The notes: a model not told the origin generated them from the letters alone. A stretch of DNA of 39,911 nucleotides from Verrucomicrobiales bacterium (GCA_028281705.1 JANQJH010000176.1:1-39911), one strand, 5' to 3'. Shown: positions 8,541 through 16,470, counted from the stretch's first letter. Numbers and translations: made by a program.

Positions 8541-10010
8541 CTATGTTGGACTGCAACGCAGGCGATTTGAAACAACTGTCGATAGGTCGCGGTAAGCTGG
8601 AATCTTGAAAAGGTGAACACCACCCCAATACACCGTGACACCGGTCGTGATTTTACACGCCAGAATCACTGTCGGATGGAGGTTCGAGGGCAACAGTTTC
8701 CCGAGAAAAATCACCGAAATCAACATTACGAGCGCCCAAACCAACGGTCCCGATATTACCCATAAGTACTCACGATACTTCATTCCTACCAATCGGCCCG
8801 CCAAGGATATTGCGGGGTAGGAGCAAAGGAGAGTCGCAACCCCAAAACCCAGGGCGACTCCCACTGCGCCCCACCGAAGGCCCACAATCACACCAGTAAT
8901 CATAACTCCCTTGAGAATCAGTCCAAGCCTGAATTGAAGCCGGGCGGCTCCTTGGGAAAGAAACAAGGCTCCGTTTAGCGATCCCGCAGAAGCCGTAATG
9001 CCGAGCACTCCCAAAGCTCTGAGAATCGGCACTGCGCCATCCCATTGAGGCCCCAACAATAACGTCACGAGTTGGTCAGCTGTAGCGATTAGGCCTAGGG
9101 TAGTTGGAAAAGAGATGAGACTTATGACTCCAATCGTTTTCAGGTAAGCCGCCTTCACTCGTTTCTTGTCATCTTGCACTCGTGACAAGACCGGAAAGAA
9201 CACCTGCGAGATGGTCCTATTAAATCCGGAGACCCGTGCGATCAGGAATGCATAGGCACGAGAATAGAGCCCCAAGGCCTCAGTACCGACAAACTTTCCT
9301 AGCAATACCTTGTCAACGTTTCGCGCCCAGTAATCGAGGGTCGAAGTTCCGAGGACGTTGACCCCGAAACTCATTAATTCCCTGATCGAAGTGTAGCTGA
9401 ACCTCAGTTGTGGGGTCCACTTGCACTTGAATGACAATACTGCAGCGCTGACAACTGGCATAGTCAGGGCCTGTCCCACCAGAGCCCAATAGTGAAAACC
9501 AAGGACCGCCATCGCAACTCCCACCAATCCCGATACGACAGTCGCAACGATGGTCGCGGTAGACAAAGTGCGGAATTTGAGATCACGCGTTAGGAGGCAA
9601 CGATGAACAATCATCAGAGCATTGAGAATAAACACGACTGCCAAAACCGCCGTAATTCCCTGGAGATGGGGCTCTCCGTAGAACAACGCGATGAACGGAG
9701 CGCCGACAAGAAACACAACAGAAAGAACGCCCCCAAACACTGTGTTCAACCAGAAAACCGATGAGAGCTGAAGCTCGTTCACCGTCTTGGCTTGGATCAG
9801 TGCTACGCCCAGCCCTAACTCTGCGAAAAGAGACGCAAAGCCAGTCAACGTCTTCACCATCGCCACCAAGCCATACTCGCGTGGGCTGAGAATTCTTGCC
9901 ATGATGATCATGACAACAAAGCTGATCAGCTGGATCACCGCCTGGGAGCCGAAACTCCAAGAAAATCCAGAGAAGATTTTCGACTTTAAATCCTGATGTG
10001 CCCGTTTCAA
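8541..10010 (-). CDS. Wzx-type polysaccharide flippase (MOP superfamily)
   Basis: This 489-residue integral membrane protein of the MOP flippase family begins LKSKIFSGFSWSFGSQAVIQ, the standard N-terminus, and continues with MARILSPREYGLVAMV and ELGLGVALIQ. About 12-14 hydrophobic segments follow, with the conserved polar loop LDYWARNVDKVLLGKFVG near residue 225 and ALGLYSRAYAF after it. It would translocate the undecaprenyl-linked repeat unit across the inner membrane. The only start matching the family N-terminus is TTG at 10010, with no clear Shine-Dalgarno. That TTG overlaps the TGA of an upstream open frame (TTGA), suggesting coupling or decay of an upstream partner. Confidence 0.9.
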   Translation of the reverse strand: MKRAHQDLKSKIFSGFSWSFGSQAVIQLISFVVMIIMARILSPREYGLVAMVKTLTGFASLFAELGLGVALIQAKTVNELQLSSVFWLNTVFGGVLSVVFLVGAPFIALFYGEPHLQGITAVLAVVFILNALMIVHRCLLTRDLKFRTLSTATIVATVVSGLVGVAMAVLGFHYWALVGQALTMPVVSAAVLSFKCKWTPQLRFSYTSIRELMSFGVNVLGTSTLDYWARNVDKVLLGKFVGTEALGLYSRAYAFLIARVSGFNRTISQVFFPVLSRVQDDKKRVKAAYLKTIGVISLISFPTTLGLIATADQLVTLLLGPQWDGAVPILRALGVLGITASAGSLNGALFLSQGAARLQFRLGLILKGVMITGVIVGLRWGAVGVALGFGVATLLCSYPAISLAGRLVGMKYREYLWVISGPLVWALVMLISVIFLGKLLPSNLHPTVILACKITTGVTVYWGGVHLFKIPAYRDLSTVVSNRLRCSPT

Positions 10011-10372
10011 AATGCATTCAATTTGCGACCCTCTACTTCATTAATCCCTCGCAAGAGGATAAATGCGGGCCTCGCTCGAAAGCGCTCCACGTCTAGCAAG
10101 ATGGTCTGAGAGTGGGTGGCACCTATCGTGGCAGGACTTCTATCCACTTCGCTTGATCTCCGAACAATATCATTACCACATTGACTAACTTGATAGATTC
10201 CAACTCCGAGCGGTTCACGCCAAACGCTATTGAATAGGGTCTCCAGCCAGATCTGTGGGTAATTGGCTCGAACCATCGGCAAAACAACCTGAATCCTGCC
10301 AGCTCCACCAAAGGCATCAAGTGATTCCCTGGCCTCCGCTGCAAATCGTCGGCAGGTTTGCCGGGCGATGCT
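10007..10372 (-). pseudogene. Unrecognised coding remnant upstream of the flippase
   Basis: The stretch between the flippase and the IS200-type element holds a minus-strand frame open from 10372 (after a TAG) to a TGA at 10007-10009. That TGA overlaps the flippase TTG. The product would include GAGRIQVVLPMVRANYPQIW and REPLGVGIYQVSQCGND, which look protein-like, but only a TTG at 10282 could start it. The family is not recognised. The frame is cut near the insertion side, so it is probably the 3' part of a sugar-pathway gene truncated upstream. A competing minus frame at 10123-10404 seems less likely. Confidence 0.35.
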
Positions 10373-10444
10373 CTATGCGTCTCTCTTTTTTCCAGATGAC
10401 GCACATCGGAATGGCGGCTTGGTTGTCTATACTAACTAAACCAC

Positions 10445-10527
10445 TACCGTCTAAAGACGGTAGGTTTGGTGCGGACTAGAAGTCCGTTACGGCTGAAGCC
10501 GTCTTAAGGCGCCCCGCTCGAAGCGGG
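10445..10527. repeat. Array of four hairpins at the IS200 right end
   Basis: Four short palindromes stand in a row: TACCGTCTAAAGACGGTA (10445-10462), CGGACTAGAAGTCCG (10472-10486), ACGGCTGAAGCCGT (10489-10502) and CCCGCTCGAAGCGGG (10513-10527). The stems differ in sequence, yet each keeps perfect pairing and ends in CT...AG around a 2-3 base loop. Only the outermost matches the left-end hairpin. The others may be structured RNA, additional recognition hairpins or nested REP-like units. Confidence 0.7.
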
Positions 10528-10528
10528 C

Positions 10529-10974
10529 TCAAGGCGACGGTGGACCCACCACCTTGAATCCGTCTCCTCCATCGTCATCCCATCTCTGTTCTTCTATGTA
10601 GCGCTTTATCGTCTCCTCGTCCACCGCCCCACCGTCGCGCAGAAATACCCACGCGCCCACAAGTGTTGGCCCCAATACCGCTTCCGAAGCTCCTCGAACT
10701 CCTGCTGCAGCTTCCTTGATGACCTACCCTTTATGTACTGCACCATCTTTGACGGCGCCAGCTTCGGCGGGGCACTCACCAGCAAATGGACGTGATCCGG
10801 TGATAGCGAGCCCCTCACTATCGTCACTTCCCTCGCCATACAGATTTCTCGGATCAGATCCCGCGCTCGGTAGCCCACCGCTCCCTTCAGCACCCCATAC
10901 CTGTACTTCGTGACCCACACCACATGATACTTGATGTCGTACACCGTATGTCCACCATGATGATACTCCGCCAT
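10529..10974 (-). pseudogene. tnpA: IS200-type Y1 transposase TnpA, frameshifted
   Basis: TnpA of the IS200 group is a single-strand HUH transposase. It starts at ATG 10974 and shows YHVVWVTKYR at residues 16-25, the HUH motif DHVHLLV (His61, His63) and the KGRSSRKLQQEF helix. In the zero frame it ends after 122 residues at 10606. A one-base loss in the C4/G4 run at 10627-10630 explains this. In the next frame the normal C-terminus continues as VDEETIKRYIEEQ and ends at TGA 10529-10531, giving the usual length of about 148 residues. By comparison with IS608 TnpA (Tyr127 in KQYIENQ), the catalytic tyrosine is the one in KRYIEEQ, after the lesion. The encoded protein should therefore be unable to cleave DNA unless the frame is recoded. 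Confidence 0.85.
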
Positions 10975-11147
10975 CCCGGCACTTTACACCCATTCGCGCT
11001 AAAGCTGACCGTCTAAAGACGGTGGGATTAAACCAGGCAATTTGAAACTAAAAACAGAAATAGAGCGCCCAAAGAATCCATTGATTCGAGACATCAGCTC
11101 GCCGCAGGTCACGGCTAGAAAGATTTGAGGCGAGTATGTGCGTTGCG

Positions 11148-12461
11148 TTAGGCGCTGACCACCTTCGCATTTCCGTCGATGCCGGCCATGGCATTGCGGG
11201 TGTCGATAATCAGGGAGGACCAGGTGGCGAGTTGGTGGAAGTCGATGGCCTGGTGACGGGTGCAGATGACGATCGCGTCGAAGGCGCAGATGTCTTCTTC
11301 GGTCCAGGGCAGGGATCTCATTCCCTGCCACCTGGCATTTTTCCGCGTGGGACCAATTTCGGGGACGTGGGGATCATGGTAGGCGACCTCCGCTCCGAGG
11401 GCCTGAAAACGGTCGAGCAATTCGAAAGTGGGTGACTCGCGAGTGTCATCGACATCCGGCTTGTAGGCGAGGCCAATCAGTAGGACGCGGCTTCCCTTGA
11501 CGGTTTTCTCCCGTTCATTGAGGGCGATCATCGTACGCTGAACGACGTATTCCGGCATTGAGCGATTGATTTGGCCAGCGAGTTCGATGAAGCGGGTGTG
11601 GACACCGAATTCGCGAGCCTTCCAAGTGAGATAAAAGGGATCGATGAGGATGCAATGACCGCCAAGTCCTGGACCGGGATAGAACGGCGTAAAACCAAAG
11701 GGTTTGGTCGCGGCGGCGCGAATCACTTCCCAGATGTCGATCCCCATGGCATCGGCGACGATCTTGAGCTCGTTGACGAGGCCGATGTTGACCGAGCGGT
11801 AGATGTTTTCAAGCAACTTGGTGAGTTCCGCCACCTCCGTGGAGGATACCGGGACGACCTGATCAAAGGCAGCGGCGTAAAGTGCCTCCCCGGCGGCCAT
11901 GCAGGTCGGTGTGTGGCCACCGACGATTTTGGGGACATTGGCTGCGGAAAACTGAAGGTTACCGGGGTCCTCCCTTTCGAGTGAATAGACGACGAATACG
12001 GACTCGCCAGGCACGAGTTGCCGCGCCTCGACACGCGGGATGATTTCCTCGACGGTCGTGCCGGGATAGGTGGTACTCTCGAGACTAACAATGGCGCCGG
12101 GGTTCAGGCGCGGGCACACGGCATCAAGGGTATCGCGGACATAAGAAAGGTCGGGCTCAAAGTGACGGTCGAGCGGCGTCGGGACGCAGACGATGACGGC
12201 ATCGACTCGGGCAACAAGTGAAAAGTCGCCTGTGGCAACAAGGCGGCCTGATTCCTGTGCGGAAGCGACCTGCTCGTTTGGAATGTGCTTGAAGTAAGAG
12301 CGACCTGCTCCAAGAGCGGAGATCTTTGCAGGATCGATGTCAAAGCCAATGACCTGGAAGCCTGCCCGGACGTATGCTAGGATAAGCGGCAGGCCGACAT
12401 AACCGAGACCTACTACGCCGATGACCGCGGATTGGTTGGCGAGTTTGGGGAGCGGAGACAC
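11148..12461 (-). CDS. UDP-sugar 6-dehydrogenase (WbpA/WecC type)
   Basis: This 437-residue NAD-dependent nucleotide-sugar dehydrogenase oxidises a UDP-sugar C6 to a uronic acid. The Rossmann motif GVVGLGYVGLPL is at residues 15-26. ESTTYPGTTVEE is near 128, the central helix has ELTKLLENIYRSVNIGLVNE, the catalytic cysteine is Cys270 in PGLGGHC, and a C-terminal UDP-binding domain carries GLAYKPDVDDTRESP. The pattern fits UDP-N-acetylhexosamine dehydrogenases more than UDP-glucose dehydrogenases. Two normally conserved prolines are leucines: YSLERED (161) and GGHCILIDP (272), both CTC codons. The start is a GTG at 12461 without an obvious ribosome site. It supplies an acidic sugar to the operon. 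Confidence 0.88.
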   Translation of the reverse strand: MSPLPKLANQSAVIGVVGLGYVGLPLILAYVRAGFQVIGFDIDPAKISALGAGRSYFKHIPNEQVASAQESGRLVATGDFSLVARVDAVIVCVPTPLDRHFEPDLSYVRDTLDAVCPRLNPGAIVSLESTTYPGTTVEEIIPRVEARQLVPGESVFVVYSLEREDPGNLQFSAANVPKIVGGHTPTCMAAGEALYAAAFDQVVPVSSTEVAELTKLLENIYRSVNIGLVNELKIVADAMGIDIWEVIRAAATKPFGFTPFYPGPGLGGHCILIDPFYLTWKAREFGVHTRFIELAGQINRSMPEYVVQRTMIALNEREKTVKGSRVLLIGLAYKPDVDDTRESPTFELLDRFQALGAEVAYHDPHVPEIGPTRKNARWQGMRSLPWTEEDICAFDAIVICTRHQAIDFHQLATWSSLIIDTRNAMAGIDGNAKVVSA

Positions 12462-12490
12462 GGCGAGAGAAGGGCGGCAATCTGTGCTCT

Positions 12491-12730
12491 TCAGATTTCA
12501 GCTTTTCGAACTTGAATCGGATGACCGAACACATGCCCGAAACTCACCAACTCGTGACGCAGGCTATCGAGTCGCTGTCGTAGCCCCAGATACAAATGCA
12601 TCAGCGTCTTCGCGTTCTGAAGCCATATTACAAATGTCATCCCAAAAACGAAAACCCCGGCGCTGAAACTGATAGGAGTTAGGCTGTCGCAGCTCAATGC
12701 GTGAGCATTTGAGGGAATCGTGTGAGACAT
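12491..12730 (-). CDS. Possible small single-pass membrane protein
   Basis: The 480 bases between the UDP-sugar dehydrogenase and the WecA-like gene contain a minus-strand frame of 79 codons from ATG 12730. It has one hydrophobic segment (AGVFVFGMTFVIWL) followed by an amphipathic, possibly coiled helix (YLGLRQRLDSLRHELVSF). It ends 29 bp before the dehydrogenase start, consistent with an operon member, but no good ribosome site is visible and the family is not recognised. It may be a chance frame or part of a degraded gene. Bases 12731-12939 show nothing else. Confidence 0.25.
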   Translation of the reverse strand: MSHTIPSNAHALSCDSLTPISFSAGVFVFGMTFVIWLQNAKTLMHLYLGLRQRLDSLRHELVSFGHVFGHPIQVRKAEI

Positions 12731-12939
12731 CCTAACAAACTGTGACCGCATCGGCTGCGTGACTCCAGAGTCCGCGCAACTTTTTGACCATGAAAGGGCA
12801 GCGTTGAGGGTTACGATCACCTTTCAAGAGCAAGATGAGGCGGACAAGAGTGTCCGCACCACAATTTCCCCACTTTGGCAAAAAAGGCACACTCTCAATA
12901 TTTCAGCAGCCCTCAATTCCAAGACCAAAGAGATACGAT

Positions 12940-14370
12940 CTAGAACCGATTTCGTTCTTTCCCAAACCGATGCTGCGCCGCAGCGAAAGGCGGGTAGAGA
13001 CAATGCCCGACGAGCCGCCAGTTCTGATGCCCGCGCGTCTCCGATGGCACATAGAGCCGCAATCGAGGGTTTCCCGGATTGGCAATCTCAACCGGCAAGA
13101 AGGCCTCCTCTGTCTGATCTGTCTGATCTGTCTGATCGCCGTTCTCAGAATGATCCGCCAGAAATCGCTCGCGCTCAGTGACAAATCCCAGCCGTGCGGC
13201 TGCCGATTCAAAGATTCGTGAGAACTCATCGAGGGTCTCGCAGTGCTCCAGTTCGTGCATCAAGTAGTTCGCGGAAGCATGCGCTCGACGAATCGCGTGC
13301 CGTCGCTTCAGGACCTGGTACCCCTTGGCGCGAACCTTGGCCAATTGCTCGAAGAGGGCCAGGCGGTTGGCGCCAATGACCATCGCCAGAAACACCGCCA
13401 TGAACACCGAAGGCAGGATGACCCCTTGGCTCCAGAATATTGTCAGACCGATCCCACAGAAGACCAAGCAGCACCCGTAAAGAATGACAAGGACTCGTCG
13501 CTTGGAAGCTCCAGATCGCTGGAGATAATGGTGCACATGATGGGCATCGGCATGAAAAACAGGCAAGCCGATGAATCCACGCCTGAGAATCGCCACCGCC
13601 GTGTCGAGAATCGGCAAACCAAGGGCGATGAGGACGACGAAAAACATCGCTGCCACAGATCCCTTCTGCGAACCCATCATCGAATGGGTGGCGATGAAGG
13701 CGCCGACAAAATAGGCACCGCCATCTCCCAGATAGATCTTAGCCGGCGGAAAATTGAAGAGCAAGAATCCCAATAGGGCCGCCGCCATCGCGAGGCAAAA
13801 CAGCGCAGCAACGTCCTGGTGGCTGGCAAACAGTACCACAGAAAGCGTGGAGACCACGAATATTCCCAAACCCGTTGCCAAACCATCCATCCCATCGATC
13901 AGATTGATGATATTGGGAATGGCGACCAGCCAGACGACAGTCACGGCCAAACTGGCGCCTCCCAAGGACCAGGAGGCATCACCCGCCGGGCTGGTGATGA
14001 TCTCAATCCGCAATCCGAGGGCGTAGGCCGCGATCGCCAGCACCACTTGCCCAATCAGTTTGCGCTTGGCCCCGATGGGATGCAGATCATCGATCAATCC
14101 CAAGGCAAAATAGCCCACACAGGTGAGGACGACAGTCCACCACCCCCCCCACGTCTCCGGGCGCCAGACTCCCAGAATCGCAAAAATCACCCCGTAGGAC
14201 ACCACGAGCGCCAGACCTCCCAGTCTGGACACCGGGGCACGTTCGAACTTCCGATGGAGATCCCGGTCACGGTCGAGCCCCAGCTGGCCCGACTTCTTCA
14301 CCAACCACCAGGTCACCAGTAGTGAAACTAGCAGAGCCACTAATGCCATGATCCCATCAACGCGATCCAT
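12940..14370 (-). CDS. WecA/MraY-family glycosyl-1-phosphate transferase with C-terminal extension
   Basis: This 476-residue protein is, over its first ~335 residues, a polytopic WecA-type enzyme that loads a HexNAc-1-phosphate onto undecaprenyl phosphate, the priming step of this operon. Motifs are GLIDDLHPIGAKRKL (Asp94/Asp95), the magnesium-binding IPNIINLIDGMDGLATG (Asn156, Asp159, Asp162), FPPAKIYLGDGGAYFVG, and the cytosolic His motif VFHADAHHVHHYL at 271-283. After the last helix (~340) comes a soluble extension of about 135 residues (HASANYLMHELEHCETLDEF). It is not part of the core family and contains a DQT repeat. AGGAG precedes ATG 14370. It is the first gene of the minus operon and ends some 480 bp before the next one. 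Confidence 0.88.
   Translation of the reverse strand: MDRVDGIMALVALLVSLLVTWWLVKKSGQLGLDRDRDLHRKFERAPVSRLGGLALVVSYGVIFAILGVWRPETWGGWWTVVLTCVGYFALGLIDDLHPIGAKRKLIGQVVLAIAAYALGLRIEIITSPAGDASWSLGGASLAVTVVWLVAIPNIINLIDGMDGLATGLGIFVVSTLSVVLFASHQDVAALFCLAMAAALLGFLLFNFPPAKIYLGDGGAYFVGAFIATHSMMGSQKGSVAAMFFVVLIALGLPILDTAVAILRRGFIGLPVFHADAHHVHHYLQRSGASKRRVLVILYGCCLVFCGIGLTIFWSQGVILPSVFMAVFLAMVIGANRLALFEQLAKVRAKGYQVLKRRHAIRRAHASANYLMHELEHCETLDEFSRIFESAAARLGFVTERERFLADHSENGDQTDQTDQTEEAFLPVEIANPGNPRLRLYVPSETRGHQNWRLVGHCLYPPFAAAQHRFGKERNRF
13111..13137. repeat. Triplicated 9-base unit inside the WecA-like gene
   Basis: TGTCTGATC is repeated three times without mismatch and encodes a DQTDQTDQT-type linker on the minus strand near residues 412-420. 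The unit is a multiple of three, so copy-number slippage would change linker length without frameshift. Confidence 0.8.
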
Positions 14371-14781
14371 CTAACGCTCGCTCCTTTCTTTTGGAGACGC
14401 TGCCGCACTTGGTCGCACGCCACGCATGCCCCATCGCTCTACACCCTGATACATCACTGTGCTTACGTTTTAATACGTAGTTATCACGCACTATCCGTAG
14501 TAGTTACTAGAGATTAGTTTTTCTCTAGACGGCCAGCTTGCAAGCAAAAACGCCATCGAATTGGAGGCCAGCATAACAAACACGTCAGTTCAATCGCCGA
14601 CTGAGAAAATGAGACGAGTTTTCTGCTCGTTACATATTCATTATCAAAGAGTTGCATCCCTAACCACTCAATAGATTCCAAATTGGCATCGAAAATCTCG
14701 AAAAAATTTTTGATATTTTTAACGAATTCAAAACGAGTTCTTCATCTTCACTTAAGATCGCTTCCATTCATAGGAGGACGA
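14371..14781. promoter_or_regulatory. AT-rich divergent intergenic region
   Basis: About 410 bases separate the minus-strand polysaccharide operon from the plus-strand remnants. The segment is clearly more AT-rich than its surroundings, especially 14690-14760. It must contain the promoter of the minus operon and probably one for the plus strand. A TTGGCA near 14682 followed by A/T-rich sequence is a possible -35 box, but no convincing -10 partner or operator could be fixed. No gene was seen. Confidence 0.4.
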
Positions 14782-14808
14782 GTGGATCGCGTCGCGGATT
14801 TCCTTTGA
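14782..14808 (+). other. 8-codon ORF with a perfect Shine-Dalgarno
   Basis: TAGGAGGACGA ends directly at a GTG at 14782 that opens the peptide MDRVADFL, stopped by TGA at 14806-14808. An ATG follows immediately (TGAATG). A further ATG at 14831 has its own GGAG. The layout resembles a leader peptide ahead of a polysaccharide gene. Nothing in the peptide codons suggests attenuation by a particular amino acid. Confidence 0.35.
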
Positions 14809-14830
14809 ATGAACGACAAAGGAGTTCACG

Positions 14831-15165
14831 ATGTCCCTAGACACGGTTCCCCTATCCGAGTTCACCGAGCGTCCCCTGGAAGCCACCAAGACCTATCCGC
14901 GATGCGATCCCAACGAGGCAAAGCCACGGAATCACCTACATCTTCTGATGATGACCTTCGGGCGACCGCTCCAAACCGTCACGACGGCGCTGTCCCACCT
15001 CGAAGTGCCGCAGCGTCATGGCAATCCATCGGGGTCCTCACCGTCACCCTACTAGCCCTCGGCCTCGGAAGCCAAACGAGCTTACTTCTGACGCTCGTCC
15101 TCCTCTTCGCCACCGCCCTCCTCGCACTCATCTTTCCCCTGGAGAGAAACGCCGGCTCTCGCGTC
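14831..15165 (+). pseudogene. Broken 5' part of a membrane protein gene
   Basis: ATG 14831 has an excellent ribosome site (AAAGGAGTTCACG) and opens MSLDTVPLSEFTERPLEATK. This frame looks coding for about 35 codons, then degenerates and stops at 15055. From about 14950 the overlapping frame that starts at 14809 becomes convincing, with ASWQSIGVLTVTLLALGLG and LLLTLVLLFATALLALIFPL, two adjacent membrane segments followed by LERN. I read this as one gene with a frameshift near 14940, cut off near 15165 where minus-strand coding begins. The family cannot be named. An O-antigen ligase/polymerase or chain-length protein N-terminus would suit the context, but that is speculation. Confidence 0.4.
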
Positions 15166-15392
15166 CTCTCGATCGCCGAACCGCTCTGGGGCAGATGCCC
15201 ATCATTGTCCGAGGGGGCTTCAATCTGGCTCAGCGCCACTCCCCTCCCTAGGGGCAAGTCCTCGCCTAGCCGTGCCTCGAGGTCTCGAAATCCAATCTCG
15301 GCCAACCAATCAGCCGCCAACCCCGTTCCCAGTGATGTGTATACGAACCACAACGACAAGAAACTCAACGCCTCTTTGCGACATTTAATCAT
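15165..15392 (-). pseudogene. N-terminal fragment of a secreted protein
   Basis: On the minus strand ATG 15392 opens a signal-peptide-like sequence (EALSFLSLWFVYTSLGTGLA) followed by ADWLAEIGFRDLEARLG and GRGVALSQIEAP. This resembles the mature N-terminus of subtilase-like or PEP-CTERM surface proteins known from Verrucomicrobiota. The frame runs on to 14979, but after roughly 15170 it is simply antisense to the plus-strand membrane segments and turns Arg-rich, so the genuine coding seems to stop there. The remainder of the protein is missing. No Shine-Dalgarno is visible. The family resemblance is from memory and tentative. Confidence 0.4.
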
Positions 15393-15515
15393 GACTGCAA
15401 TAATTATCGCAGTTGAGTCGCCAGCCGGATAATTATTTTGTTAGGCGTTCCTAAATTCCAAGCCCCTTAGAAATTATGGAAGCCTGATGTCTCAGCCGCC
15501 GATTCGAGGAAAAGC

Positions 15516-15532
15516 AGCTTGATGATCAAGCT
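15516..15532. repeat. 17-base perfect palindrome
   Basis: AGCTTGAT-G-ATCAAGCT is a perfect inverted repeat with a one-base centre. It lies in the 263-base non-coding stretch 15393-15655, about 125 bases upstream of the minus-strand fragment starting at 15392. It could be an operator, but no partner gene is known. Nothing else was seen in that stretch. Confidence 0.4.
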
Positions 15533-15655
15533 TGTCCAAACAGTTTCCCTTCCCGAACACGCACCGATCAGAATCGAGAAAGTCTCAAAATTGCGCCAGC
15601 ACGCTTGAGAATTCGAGCAACTTGCCCCCACCCCAATCATCATCTCCGTATCGAT

Positions 15656-16470
15656 TTACGGGCTCTGAGGAGAAATCTCGGGGACGCCGGGAAAAGCGAC
15701 CCCTCCGGTAGGCTGTCCGCTCGGGCCGGGCACACGCGTTCCCGGTCCCTGCAACTGGGAAGGAAGCCCCAGCACGACTTCCGAGGCCGGGAGACCGTTT
15801 TCCAAAAAAACGGCGACCTCGTGCGCCGCAAATCCCCCGAGAGGCACCTCGCCCTCCCAGCGGAAATGCAATCGCCGGGCCCTGAAATCGAGAGAATTGA
15901 CCGTGGTCACCCCGTCTTTCGCCTCGAATCGAACGGACCGCCCTCCAGGCGCTTCATCGGGCGTCACGACCCAGGCACCAGGTACACCATCGTCATGCAG
16001 GATCACGAGGCGGCCGAGCTGCGGGATGACCAGCCCCAAATCCAAGACAAACACTGGCGGGGAGAACCCATTGGCGCCACGATCTCCCGAGAAGAGGCAA
16101 CTGGTCGACACATCTTCATCGCGAAGGCGAGAACTGGGCCCGATTCCCGGGCTCACGCTCACCACCCGGGCGTGTGACAGGCCGTTGGTCAGGCTGAAGA
16201 GCAGGGAATCCCCGGAATTGGAGATCCTATCCGCGCCCAGCAAGGACTCGGAGATCTGCTGGAAGTCGATCGTCCGCATCGGCCCAAAAGCTCCCAGAGC
16301 TCGGATGGCTCCCGGAGTTTCCGTCTGCACCGTGATCCGGAGAAATCTCCCGGCACCTGGCCTCAAACTCACGTCCACTTGAGGTTGGACACTCGAGAGC
16401 AGCGTTTTTCCCAGAACTTGCCACCGCGGGGCTTCGCCTCCTACGATCGCTATCTGCGGGAAGGAGGACC
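15656..16470 (-). pseudogene. C-terminal part of an unrecognised (probably surface) protein
   Basis: A minus-strand frame is open from about 16526 down to a TAA at 15656-15658. From about 16470 onward the product is convincingly protein-like: SSFPQIAIVGGEAPRWQVLG, then VDVSLRPGAGRFLRITVQ, RFEAKDGVTTVNSLDFRARR and a Pro/Gly-rich end. There is no start codon or ribosome site at the 5' end, which runs head-on into the plus-strand beta-barrel fragment. The N-terminus therefore appears deleted. The beta-rich, Pro/Gly-rich composition suggests an extracellular protein. The family was not recognised. Confidence 0.5.

Larger units (their letters stand above)
10445..11023 (-). mobile_element. IS200/IS605-type insertion element, decayed
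   Basis: A Y1-type transposase remnant is bracketed by identical palindromes, ACCGTCTAAAGACGGT at 11008-11023 (transposase 5' side) and at 10446-10461 (3' side). Both are followed on the plus strand by a similar GGTxGGxTT sequence, so they lie in the same orientation. This is the IS200/IS605 arrangement of subterminal imperfect hairpins instead of terminal inverted repeats. Such elements move as single-stranded circles by TnpA and leave no target duplication. The element splits the polysaccharide operon between the flippase and the UDP-sugar dehydrogenase. Exact cleavage sites just outside the hairpins cannot be fixed from one copy. Confidence 0.75.

Noticed and set aside
10123-10404. Minus-strand 93-codon open frame upstream of the flippase
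   Set aside because: It starts at a GTG without ribosome site, overlaps a more protein-like frame (10007-10372), and shows no recognisable motif.
10445-10527. Hairpin row considered as an intrinsic terminator cluster
   Set aside because: No T-runs follow the stems, and the outer hairpin is duplicated at the other end of the transposase gene, which fits IS200 ends better.
15897-16382. Plus-strand 161-codon open frame
   Set aside because: Its product is Arg/Ser/Pro-rich without domain features and it is antisense to the convincing minus-strand fragment 15656-16470.
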